This document shows, piece after piece, positions 7,534 through 14,851 of a stretch of 19,705 bases of DNA. The position numbers and the translations under genes are program-made. Source of the stretch: an uncultured Formosa sp. (GTDB taxonomy: Bacteria; Bacteroidota; Bacteroidia; Flavobacteriales; Flavobacteriaceae). Positions within the stretch are counted from its first letter, which is position 1. Each line of letters starts with the position of its first letter. The notes below the pieces were generated by a model. The model searched no databases and was not told the origin of the DNA. It saw only the letters and a program-made list of their open reading frames with translations. The stretch lies in contig CABXZJ010000016.1 in assembly GCA_902516685.1 (NCBI GenBank), forward strand, positions 1 to 19,705, read 5' to 3'.

Positions 7534-8433
7534 TGGATACTTTTGAATCAAAATTTGTTTTTTTTCTAGCTTTGCTTTTTCAAAATCCGGGTTGACTTTT
7601 AAAGCCTCTTCAATATTTCGCAAAGCCAATTCAGGCTGATTCATTTTGATATAAGTAGTTGCAATCTTCAAATAAGCCTGATCTAATCCTATACGATCTT
7701 TTGGCGTATAGTTTTCAGTATATTTAATAAAAAAATTAACAGACTCCTTTAAATTAGAATGGTAGGAATTTAGTGCAAGACCAAGCTGATACAGGAGGTT
7801 ATTGTTGTGCGGAATACAAGAAATATTATAATCAGATTCGACATTGTAGCATTCTAACTTAGAAAGTGCAGACAAGCCTTTAATATCGTAAGTTTTTGAT
7901 TTTTTAAAGTTATTTTGTGTATGATAAATATATGCTTTTGCAAAAAAACCGTTAATTTGAGATAATTTTTCTAAACGTTCGGCATGGATAAATGCTTTTT
8001 CAATGCTACCACCTAAAATGGTAGGTAGTTGAGTATAGAATTCGACTTGAGCCCACTGGACCTGCCAGTGCTTTGGATCTAAACTTTCCGCTTTTGTAAA
8101 GGCTTTTTTCACTTTGACTATCAAGCTAAAAGCTTTTAATTTAGAGCCTTCTTTTGCCATCATCCCTAAAACTCCGCCATATTTGAAGTGGTAATCTGCA
8201 TTATCATAATCTAAGTCTAAAAGTTGTTTGTAAATCTCAGAAGCGTATTCCCATTTACCATGAGTACCATACAAATCACCCAAAGCTTCCAAAGCAGATT
8301 GGTTGTTAGTTGAATTATTAATTTTAGCCTTATACTTTGATTCTAAATTGGTAAAATCCGTATCTGAGATGGATTGTGCTTTTAGCATTGTAATTACAAA
8401 AAGAAAGGTCCAAAAAAAACTAAATTTTTTCAT
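7531..8433 (-). CDS. Secreted tetratricopeptide-repeat protein
   Basis: I chose the ATG at 8433, giving 300 residues, because translation from there begins with a clean signal peptide (MKKFSFFW, hydrophobic core, KAQS cleavage near residue 17); a start 21 bases earlier would put seven extra residues before it. The mature protein contains TPR-like helical pairs: about 36-80 (ALEALGDLYGTHGKWEYASE), about 90-130, and a good C-terminal repeat near 250-290 (IATTYIKMNQPELALRNIEE). TPRs mediate protein-protein contacts. Placement is probably periplasmic or outer-membrane associated. It follows obgE by 49 bases in the same orientation, so co-transcription with adk-obgE is possible. Function is unknown beyond the repeats. 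Confidence 0.8.
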   Translation of the reverse strand: MKKFSFFWTFLFVITMLKAQSISDTDFTNLESKYKAKINNSTNNQSALEALGDLYGTHGKWEYASEIYKQLLDLDYDNADYHFKYGGVLGMMAKEGSKLKAFSLIVKVKKAFTKAESLDPKHWQVQWAQVEFYTQLPTILGGSIEKAFIHAERLEKLSQINGFFAKAYIYHTQNNFKKSKTYDIKGLSALSKLECYNVESDYNISCIPHNNNLLYQLGLALNSYHSNLKESVNFFIKYTENYTPKDRIGLDQAYLKIATTYIKMNQPELALRNIEEALKVNPDFEKAKLEKKQILIQKYP

Positions 8434-8482
8434 AAAAGTTAAAATGGCATCCACATCAAAAATGGAACAAAATAATTGTTTG

Positions 8483-9482
8483 CTACTTGTTCAATTGTTC
8501 CCATAGTAAATCTTTAAGGTCCACGATTCCCATTTGAGTTACCGATGAAATAAATAAATAGTCTACGGGCAATACTTTATCTAATTCAGCCTTAAGCTCT
8601 GTTTTTAACTCATTGTCCAAAAGATCACTTTTGGATATTGCCACCAAGCGTTCTTTGTCTAACATTTCAGGGTTGTAACGCTTTAGTTCGTCTAATAAAA
8701 TATCATATTGTTTTTTAATATCATTGGCATCTGCAGGAATCAAAAACAACAAAATAGAATTTCTTTCAATGTGTCTTAAAAAATAATGCCCAAGGCCCTT
8801 GCCTTCAGCAGCTCCCTCGATAATTCCAGGGATATCTGCCATGACAAAAGATTGGTAGTCTCTATAGTCAACAATGCCTAAATTGGGTTTTAAAGTAGTG
8901 AATTCATAGTCGTCAATCTTTGGCTTGGCTGCGGTTATAACTGAAAGTAAGGTTGATTTTCCAGCATTGGGAAATCCAACTAGACCAACATCAGCCAAAA
9001 TTTTAAGCTCAATGATTACATTTTTTTCTTCCCCAGGCATACCTGGTTGAGCATAGCGCGGGGTTTGATTTTTTGAGGATTTAAAATGCCAATTACCACG
9101 CCCCCCCCATTCCTCCTTGACAAAGTATAAGTTCTTGATCGTGGGTTGTAATTTCAAAAAGCATATTATTCGTTTCATTATCTTTCACAACAGTGCCAAG
9201 AGGAACATCAATATAAACATCGTTACCATCAGCACCTGTACTTCGACTTTTACTGCCATGCGCACCATGTCCGGCTCTAAAATGTTTTTTAAACTTTAAA
9301 TTGTGGAGGGTCCAAAGATTTTGATTGCCTTTAAGAATGATATGACCACCACGTCCCCCATCGCCTCCATCTGGACCGCCTTTTGTGATGTATTTTTCGC
9401 GGTGTAAATGCATAGAGCCCTTGCCTCCATTCCCGGAGCAAACATACATCTTGATATAGTCTACAAAATTCCCCTCAGTCAT
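8483..9482 (-). CDS. obgE: GTPase Obg, interrupted by a one-base frameshift
   Basis: Two adjacent frames together encode one Obg/CgtA GTPase, a protein of 50S ribosome assembly and growth control. The 5' frame (9482 down to 9093) gives the glycine-rich Obg fold, with [13 protein letters not shown] at 34-46, and ends GGMGGAW-stop. The 3' frame continues as [20 protein letters not shown], then the GTPase domain: G1 GFPNAGKS, G2 region TTLKPNLG, G3 [10 protein letters not shown]4 SKSD and G5 ISS. They join at a run of eight G (top-strand C, 9101-9108); removing one gives a continuous 332-residue protein of normal family length, without the extra C-terminal domain of some Obg proteins. As written, translation stops at 129 residues with no GTPase domain. 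Obg is essential in most bacteria, so a sequence error is likely. It starts 10 bases after adk. Confidence 0.88.
9101..9108 (-). other. Eight-base G homopolymer at the obgE frameshift
   Basis: The top strand has eight consecutive C, which read as G8 in the obgE sense after the AT of a Met codon. Seven G would give Met-Gly-Gly-Arg in the unbroken frame. This is the only point at which the two Obg reading frames can be joined by a single base change while keeping the conserved sequence on both sides. Confidence 0.85.
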
Positions 9483-9492
9483 TCAAATTATT

Positions 9493-10065
9493 TTAAAGCG
9501 TGTTGACTACAGCATTTAAGCGTTCTGTAATGGCTTCAATAGCGCCAACACCATCCACACCATGGTAACGGCCTTTGGCTTCATAATAAGATTTTAAAAT
9601 AGCAGTTTCAGAATAATAAATTTTAATCCGATTTCTAACAATATCTTCTGAGGAATCATCCGAACGACCACTTATTTTACCGCGTTTTAATAGACGCTTA
9701 ACAAGGATTTCATCTTCAACTTCCAAAGCAATCATGGAATCCACTTGGGCACTGTGCTTTGACAATAGGGATTCTAGGGCATCTGCCTGAGTGATATTTC
9801 TTGGAAAACCATCAAAAATAAACCCTTTGCCTGTGGTATTTTTAGACACCTCATCACTCAGCATATCGATGGTAACTTGATCTGGAACTAAAGCCCCTTT
9901 ATGAATGTAAGACTGGGCTAGAATTCCAAGATCAGTCTCATTTTTAATGTTTTTTCGAAACACATCTCCTGTAGAAATATGAACTAAATTAAAGGTTTCT
10001 TTTAAAAAATTGGCTTGGGTACCTTTGCCTGCACCTGGAGGGCCAAATAAAACAATATTTAACAT
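9493..10065 (-). CDS. adk: Adenylate kinase
   Basis: The 190-residue enzyme interconverts ATP plus AMP and two ADP in the cytosol. The P-loop GPPGAGKGT is at 8-16; HISTGDVFRKN supplies the AMP site with Arg38 near it, DGFPRN is the second conserved AMP-site motif, and RLLKRGKISGRSDD carries the catalytic arginines. The LID region is of the short type without the four-cysteine zinc module, consistent with about 190 residues instead of 214. The next gene, obgE, starts 10 bases after the stop. Some relatives have an hpt gene or an hpt fusion just upstream; neither is here. Its promoter region is shared with the divergent purK. Confidence 0.95.
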   Translation of the reverse strand: MLNIVLFGPPGAGKGTQANFLKETFNLVHISTGDVFRKNIKNETDLGILAQSYIHKGALVPDQVTIDMLSDEVSKNTTGKGFIFDGFPRNITQADALESLLSKHSAQVDSMIALEVEDEILVKRLLKRGKISGRSDDSSEDIVRNRIKIYYSETAILKSYYEAKGRYHGVDGVGAIEAITERLNAVVNTL

Positions 10066-10117
10066 CTATATGGGTTATTGATTTACATAAAAACAACAAA
10101 AATTTGTATTTCTGTAT

Positions 10118-10134
10118 TGAACTAAATTAGTTCA
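10118..10134. promoter_or_regulatory. Perfect 8-bp dyad (TGAACTAA-A-TTAGTTCA) in the adk-purK intergenic region
   Basis: Two 8-base arms, exact reverse complements, surround a single A. The dyad starts one base after the candidate -7 element of adk and so would cover the adk transcription start. Perfect dyads of this size are typical of operators for dimeric regulators, but the site contains an AT-rich centre and could arise by chance. No regulator gene lies nearby. Confidence 0.3.
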
Positions 10135-10142
10135 CAAATATA
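10135..10142 (-). promoter_or_regulatory. Candidate -7 element (TATATTTG) of the adk-obgE operon
   Basis: The minus strand reads TATATTTG, an exact match to TAnnTTTG. A TTTG lies 15 bases upstream (10161-10158 on the minus strand), slightly too close for an ideal -33 box. Transcription would start near 10128-10130 and give a leader of about 65 bases. Confidence 0.35.
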
Positions 10143-10207
10143 ATCAAATACAGAAGCCAAATCGTCTTTTAGAATGACATTTTAATGGGGGATTCCATTT
10201 TTAAGTG

Positions 10208-10215
10208 TATTTTTG
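10208..10215 (+). promoter_or_regulatory. Candidate -7 element (TATTTTTG) of purK
   Basis: TATTTTTG fits TAnnTTTG and ends 18 bases before the ATG at 10234, giving a leader of roughly a dozen bases. It would also place transcription start downstream of a possible TTG start at 10213, supporting 10234 as the real start. A clear TTTG -33 box is not seen; TTTA occurs about 23 bases upstream. Confidence 0.4.
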
Positions 10216-10233
10216 TTTCATAATTCAATTTTT

Positions 10234-11394
10234 ATGGATTTGCAGTATTTTTCTTCCAAACATAAACTCGGTATCTTAGGGGGCGGTCAGCTGGGAAAAA
10301 TGATGCTTTACAATACCCGAAAATTTGATATCAATACCAGCGTTTTGGATCCCAGTAATGAGGCTCCAAGTAGATTAGCTTGCAATCACTTTGTGCAAGG
10401 AGATTTAATGGATTATGAAACTGTTTTCAACTTTGGAAAAAAAGTGGACACCCTGACTGTAGAAATTGAAAATGTAAATGTAGAAGCGCTCAAAGCATTG
10501 GAAAAGAAAGGGGTCAAAGTTTATCCAAATTCTATTACACTTGCAACCATACAAAACAAGGCCGAACAAAAAAGGTTCTATACAAAACATAATCTGCCTA
10601 CCGCAGCATTTAAAGCCTACAATAAAAAAAGTACATTAGAAAAGGCCGTTTCAGAGAATGTTCAATCCCTCCCGTTTGTTTGGAAAAGTGCACGCTTTGG
10701 CTATGATGGAAATGGGGTGAAAATTGTCCGAAAGCACTCTGATTTAGAACAACTCCCCAATGGGGAATGCATTGCTGAAGACCTCATCTCTTTTAAAAAT
10801 GAATTGGCCGTTATTGTCGCTAGGAACCCCAAGGGCGAGGTTAAGTCCTATCCTGTTGTCGAAATGGAATTTCATCCTGTAGCAAACCAGGTAGAATATG
10901 TCCTTTGTCCCGCAAGAATTCCAGAACCCATAGCAACAAAAGCAACAGATTTGGCGCTTAAAACAGCCAAGGCATTTCACCATGTGGGACTACTTGCTGT
11001 AGAGATGTTCTTGACACAAAATAATAACATTCTTATCAATGAAGTGGCGCCACGACCTCACAACTCTGGACATCAAACCATTGAAGCCAACCATACCTCA
11101 CAATTTGAACAACATCTAAGAGCTATTCTTAATTTGCCATTGGGTTCCACTAAAAATAAAGCCTGTGGTGTGATGGTCAACTTGGTAGGTGCTGAAGGCC
11201 ATCAAGGCGCTGTGGTTTATAAAAATATTGAAGCCATTATGGCGCTTGAGGGAGTTACACCTCACATCTATGGTAAAAAAATGACTCGGCCTTTTAGAAA
11301 AATGGGGCACGTTACAATTGTGAATTCAAATATTGAAAAAGCAAGAAAAATTGCACAAAAAGTTAAAGAATCAATCAACGTAATAAGTGAATAA
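10234..11394 (+). CDS. purK: 5-(carboxyamino)imidazole ribonucleotide synthase
   Basis: The 386-residue ATP-grasp enzyme converts AIR, bicarbonate and ATP to N5-CAIR in purine synthesis. The N-terminal domain has KLGILGGGQLGKMM (11-24); the ATP-grasp core includes PFVWKSARFGYDGNGV, and the C-terminal metal-binding motif is INEVAPRPHNSGHQT. I start at the ATG at 10234 because the preceding in-frame TTG at 10213 adds seven residues without family resemblance and overlaps the candidate promoter. The purE ATG follows one base after the stop, so the two enzymes of consecutive steps are tightly coupled. It is divergent from adk, with a shared 168-base promoter region; both genes serve purine nucleotide supply. 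Confidence 0.93.
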   Translation: MDLQYFSSKHKLGILGGGQLGKMMLYNTRKFDINTSVLDPSNEAPSRLACNHFVQGDLMDYETVFNFGKKVDTLTVEIENVNVEALKALEKKGVKVYPNSITLATIQNKAEQKRFYTKHNLPTAAFKAYNKKSTLEKAVSENVQSLPFVWKSARFGYDGNGVKIVRKHSDLEQLPNGECIAEDLISFKNELAVIVARNPKGEVKSYPVVEMEFHPVANQVEYVLCPARIPEPIATKATDLALKTAKAFHHVGLLAVEMFLTQNNNILINEVAPRPHNSGHQTIEANHTSQFEQHLRAILNLPLGSTKNKACGVMVNLVGAEGHQGAVVYKNIEAIMALEGVTPHIYGKKMTRPFRKMGHVTIVNSNIEKARKIAQKVKESINVISE

Positions 11395-11395
11395 T

Positions 11396-11881
11396 ATGGC
11401 ACAAGTAGGAATCATTATGGGAAGCGACAGCGATATGACTGTCATGAAAGCAGCAATAGAAATTCTTGGGGATTTTGATATTGAGGTTGATGTAGATATT
11501 GTTTCGGCACACCGAACTCCTGAAAAATTATTTGAATACGGAGCTTCTGCACACAAAAAAGGACTTAAAGTCATAATTGCAGGTGCGGGTGGAGCAGCAC
11601 ACTTGCCTGGAATGATTGCTGCCATAAGTCCACTGCCAGTTATTGGGGTTCCAGTAAAATCCAGCAACTCCATTGACGGCTGGGACTCCATACTCTCTAT
11701 ACTTCAAATGCCAGGGGGTGTACCAGTCGCTACCGTAGCCTTGAATGGTGCGAAAAATGCAGGAATTTTAGCCGCTCAAATTATTGGCAGTTCAGATCAA
11801 TGCGTATTGGATAAAATTTCGGTTTACAAGCAAGGAATGAAGCTTAAAGTACAAAAAGCCTCCAAAAAATTAAAATCCTAA
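11396..11881 (+). CDS. purE: N5-carboxyaminoimidazole ribonucleotide mutase
   Basis: The 161-residue class I PurE rearranges N5-CAIR to CAIR, the step after PurK. Signature sequences are GSDSDM at 9-14, SAHRTPE with His39, and the loop AGAGGAAHLPGM near 62-73. The length fits the octameric bacterial enzyme. I choose the ATG at 11396, one base after the purK stop, over the GTG at 11387 that lies inside purK, because MAQVGIIMGSDSDM is the usual N terminus. The M3 peptidase gene follows after a 16-base gap, so it may share the transcript. Confidence 0.95.
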   Translation: MAQVGIIMGSDSDMTVMKAAIEILGDFDIEVDVDIVSAHRTPEKLFEYGASAHKKGLKVIIAGAGGAAHLPGMIAAISPLPVIGVPVKSSNSIDGWDSILSILQMPGGVPVATVALNGAKNAGILAAQIIGSSDQCVLDKISVYKQGMKLKVQKASKKLKS

Positions 11882-11897
11882 AATAGTATTTTTCCTT

Positions 11898-13925
11898 ATG
11901 AATGTCCTCAACTTGGAGTTTGATACCCCTTACAATTCTGCACCCTTTTCAAATATAAAAATAACTGATTTTTTACCAGCTTTTAAAACGGCTTTGGCCG
12001 AAAGTAAAAAAAATATTGCTGCGATTGTTTCAAATCCTGAGCCGCCAAATTTTAAGAATACCGTTGAGGCTTTAGAGTTTTCAAGTTTAAGATTGGATCG
12101 AATCTCAACCCTTTTTTTTAATCTTAATGCCGCTGAAACCAATGATGCTATTCAGAAAATCGCACAAGAAGTTTCTCCATTGTTAACGGCGTTCTCCAGC
12201 GACGTTGCCTTGAATAAATCACTTTTTGATAGACTGAAGATCGTTTACAATCGGTTGGAAAATTTAAACTTGACAACAGAACAAAAAACACTACTGGAAA
12301 AAAAATACAAAGGCTTTGTCCGAAATGGTGCCAATTTGAATCTAAATGACAAAATAAGGCTTAGAAAAATTGATAAGGAACTGAGTGTTTCAAAGCTAAC
12401 TTTCGGGGAACATTTGCTTGCGGAAACCAATAAATTCAGACTTGAAATTAACAAAACTTCTCAGTTGGAAGGACTTCCAGAAAATTTAATTGCTGCTGCA
12501 AAACTATTAGGGGAAAAAGAAGAAAAAAAAGGATGGGTCTTTACACTTGATTATCCTAGCTATGTTCCATTTATGACCTATGCAAAAAATAGAACCCTGC
12601 GAAAAAAAATGGCTTTAGCCTTTGGAAAAAAAGGATTTCAAAAGGATTCTTTGGACAACCAAGAACTGTTGCTAAAAATTGCAAAATTACGTCACATTCG
12701 CGCTAATTTATTAGGCTACAAAACACATGCTGATTACGTTCTTGAGGAGCGCATGGCCAAATCCCCTGAAACCGTACTGGGTTTTTTAAAAGATTTAAAG
12801 GTCAAGGCTTTCCCGGTAGCGCAATCGGAATACAAAGAACTGAGCGCTTTTGCCAGAAAATTAGATGGGGTTAAAACCCTTCAAAAATGGGATAGTGCCT
12901 ATTATTCCGAAAAACTTAAAAAGGAACGATTTGATATTGATGACGAGCTTCTTAAACCCTTCTTTAAATTGGAAAATGTCTTGGAAGGCGCCTTTGCAAT
13001 TGCCAAAAAATTATTTCAAATTCAATTTATCAAAACAACAGAAGTCGATACCTATCACGAGGAAGTTGTGGTTTATAAAGTCAAGGATGAAAAAGGCAAA
13101 CTCGTAGCGCTTTTTTATGCAGATTTCTTCCCAAGATCTGGAAAACGTGCGGGGGCTTGGATGACCACTTTTAAATCGCAATATCAATTGGAGGGTCAAC
13201 AACATCGCCCACATGTCTCTATTGTATGCAACTTTACAAAACCAACAAAAAAATCCCCTTCATTATTGACATTTAATGAAGTAACAACCTTGTTCCATGA
13301 ATTTGGACATGCCCTTCATGGCATGTTGGCCAACACCAATTATCCCAGTCTTTCTGGCACTAATGTTGCTTGGGATTTTGTAGAACTTCCAAGCCAACTT
13401 ATGGAGAATTGGTGTTACGAAAAAGAAGCACTTGAGCTGTTTGCTAGACATTATGAAAGTTCTGAAGTGATTCCCATGCAATGGATTGAAAATATCAAAG
13501 CAGCGGGACGATTTCAACAAGGAATGCAGACACTTAGGCAATTGAGTTTTGGTCTTCTTGATATGAGCTGGCACGGACAAGACCCCAGCTCAATAAAGGA
13601 TATTAAAGCGCATGAAAAAAAAGTTTTTAAATCATTGCAATTATTCCCAGATATCAAAGAGAATTGCATGTCAACAGCATTTGCACACATTTTTCAAGGC
13701 GGGTATTCTTCTGGCTATTACAGTTATAAATGGGCTGAAGTACTTGAAGCAGATGCTTTTGCATACTTTAAAAAAAATCACGTCTTTGATCCTGTAATAG
13801 CATCTAAACTAAAAACCCATATTTTAAGTCAAGGTGGCATTGAAAATCCAGAAGTTCTTTACAAGCGTTTTCGAGGTAAAAAAGCATCTAACAAAGCACT
13901 TTTAGAGCGTGCTGGGCTGCAATAA
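11898..13925 (+). CDS. M3-family zinc metallopeptidase (Dcp/oligopeptidase type)
   Basis: The 675-residue enzyme is a thimet-oligopeptidase relative that hydrolyses short peptides. A long helical N-terminal part precedes the catalytic domain. The zinc site is HEFGH at 467-471, with third ligand Glu496 exactly 25 residues after the second His, as in M3 enzymes. SGTNVAWDFVELPSQLMENW (486-505) and the late HIFQGGYSSGYYSYKWAEVL, with tyrosines that contact substrate, are further M3 signatures. No signal peptide is visible, so it is probably cytosolic. Dcp (releases dipeptides from the C terminus) and oligopeptidase A are hard to separate by eye; the motif around 486-505 favours Dcp. It follows purE by 16 bases; its last 24 bases overlap the convergent membrane-protein gene. 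Confidence 0.9.
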   Translation: MNVLNLEFDTPYNSAPFSNIKITDFLPAFKTALAESKKNIAAIVSNPEPPNFKNTVEALEFSSLRLDRISTLFFNLNAAETNDAIQKIAQEVSPLLTAFSSDVALNKSLFDRLKIVYNRLENLNLTTEQKTLLEKKYKGFVRNGANLNLNDKIRLRKIDKELSVSKLTFGEHLLAETNKFRLEINKTSQLEGLPENLIAAAKLLGEKEEKKGWVFTLDYPSYVPFMTYAKNRTLRKKMALAFGKKGFQKDSLDNQELLLKIAKLRHIRANLLGYKTHADYVLEERMAKSPETVLGFLKDLKVKAFPVAQSEYKELSAFARKLDGVKTLQKWDSAYYSEKLKKERFDIDDELLKPFFKLENVLEGAFAIAKKLFQIQFIKTTEVDTYHEEVVVYKVKDEKGKLVALFYADFFPRSGKRAGAWMTTFKSQYQLEGQQHRPHVSIVCNFTKPTKKSPSLLTFNEVTTLFHEFGHALHGMLANTNYPSLSGTNVAWDFVELPSQLMENWCYEKEALELFARHYESSEVIPMQWIENIKAAGRFQQGMQTLRQLSFGLLDMSWHGQDPSSIKDIKAHEKKVFKSLQLFPDIKENCMSTAFAHIFQGGYSSGYYSYKWAEVLEADAFAYFKKNHVFDPVIASKLKTHILSQGGIENPEVLYKRFRGKKASNKALLERAGLQ

Positions 13926-14735
13926 TAAATTAGAAATCCAAACTAAAAGGGCCCAAAATACAGGAATCGATTCAACCCAAAAAGCCGTAAAATAAAATGG
14001 TTTTTTTGGATGGCTGAATAATAAAAACAGCCCTGTAACCACCATCACAATTGTTGAAATTAAAATATCTATTGAATTATTGTGCAATAAAAAAGAAAGT
14101 AAAAAAATCATAAAAAGGCCTAAAAAACCCAATCGCTTGGAGGTGGTAATTCCAATTTTTTGAGGAATGGTAGATAACCAGAGGTCGTCATTATTAAGGT
14201 CTCTTATTTCAAAAGGCAGCATTAAAACTAAAATAAAAATAAAACGCTGAATAAACGTTAAGAAAATACTTACTTGAAATTCAACACCGGCTTCAAGCAA
14301 AGGGAGCAGAACCGTAGTCATTGCCCAAACAAAAGCAATAATATAAATTTTTAACCCCTTTATCCTTCTTAGACTTGCAACTCTTTCAAAAGGAATTTCA
14401 TAGAAAAATGTTACAGCTCCTAAGCAGAGAACTAATAGTTTGGTGGTATTGTTTAATTCATAAAATGTAATGATAAGTCCAAAAAAACAAAATAAACTTA
14501 ACAATTGAATTTCTTTAAGCCGAATAGTTAAAGACCTGTAATAAAATTTTGAAATACCAAAATATTTGATAAAGTTGTAGGCCAGAACGCTGGAACAAAA
14601 CAAAAAAAGAAATAAATTTTTATCACATTTTATAGCAAAGGATTGAGCCGTTATGAAACTGAGTGACAAAACAGAAAAAGCAATGTGTAAACTGCAGTTT
14701 AAATAAAATTTAAATAGGCGATTGATAAAATTCAC
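13902..14735 (-). CDS. UbiA-like polytopic membrane protein, first Asp-rich motif absent
   Basis: The 277-residue product has about eight hydrophobic helices, spread from residue 15 to 272. The motif EIRDLNNDDLWLSTIPQKIG (176-195) matches the second Asp-rich motif of UbiA prenyltransferases (D-x-x-x-D, then a T-x-P-x-x-x-G tail). The first motif, normally NDxxD in the second helix region, is replaced by AYNFIKYF at 52-59, without any Asp. RRIKGLKIYIIAFVWA (123-138) is also typical of this flavobacterial group. It may therefore be a non-canonical or non-prenyl-transferring relative. The start is GTG at 14735; no other start is plausible upstream, and it lies just after a -7-like element. It overlaps the M3 peptidase gene tail-to-tail by 24 bases and is divergent from gcvP. 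Confidence 0.75.
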   Translation of the reverse strand: MNFINRLFKFYLNCSLHIAFSVLSLSFITAQSFAIKCDKNLFLFLFCSSVLAYNFIKYFGISKFYYRSLTIRLKEIQLLSLFCFFGLIITFYELNNTTKLLVLCLGAVTFFYEIPFERVASLRRIKGLKIYIIAFVWAMTTVLLPLLEAGVEFQVSIFLTFIQRFIFILVLMLPFEIRDLNNDDLWLSTIPQKIGITTSKRLGFLGLFMIFLLSFLLHNNSIDILISTIVMVVTGLFLLFSHPKKPFYFTAFWVESIPVFWALLVWISNLLLQPSTL

Positions 14736-14739
14736 GTTG

Positions 14740-14747
14740 CAAAAGTA
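14740..14747 (-). promoter_or_regulatory. Candidate -7 element (TACTTTTG) directly before the UbiA-like gene
   Basis: The minus strand reads TACTTTTG, which fits TAnnTTTG, four bases before the GTG start. If real, transcription would begin at or within a few bases of the GTG, giving an almost leaderless mRNA. A TTTG -33 box is not evident. Confidence 0.28.
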
Positions 14748-14821
14748 GAGAAACTGTTGATAAGCTGAAAAAACGGTTAAAAACTTTAATTTTTAAGCCA
14801 AAAAAAGGCTGAATAAATCCG

Positions 14822-14829
14822 TAATTTTG
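14822..14829 (+). promoter_or_regulatory. Candidate -7 element (TAATTTTG) of gcvP
   Basis: TAATTTTG fits TAnnTTTG and ends 22 bases before the gcvP ATG, predicting a leader of about 15 bases. There is no clear TTTG -33 box at the usual distance. No glycine-riboswitch-like structure is seen in the 116-base gap. Confidence 0.4.
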
Positions 14830-14851
14830 TTTCTTAAATAAAAGACAAAAT

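Noticed and set aside
8434..8482. Possible promoter between obgE and the TPR gene
   Set aside because: TATTTTG in this gap lacks one base of TAnnTTTG, and no other signal was seen.
10213..10233. TTG start adding seven residues to PurK
   Set aside because: The extra residues do not resemble PurK N termini, and the codon overlaps the candidate -7 element; ATG at 10234 fits better.
11387..11395. GTG start for PurE inside purK
   Set aside because: ATG at 11396 gives the canonical MAQVGIIMGSDSDM start, so the upstream codon is unnecessary.
14796..14810. AGCC-A7-GGCT inverted repeat between the UbiA-like gene and gcvP
   Set aside because: The stem is only four pairs, no T-tract follows, and it lies between two divergent starts where a terminator is not expected.
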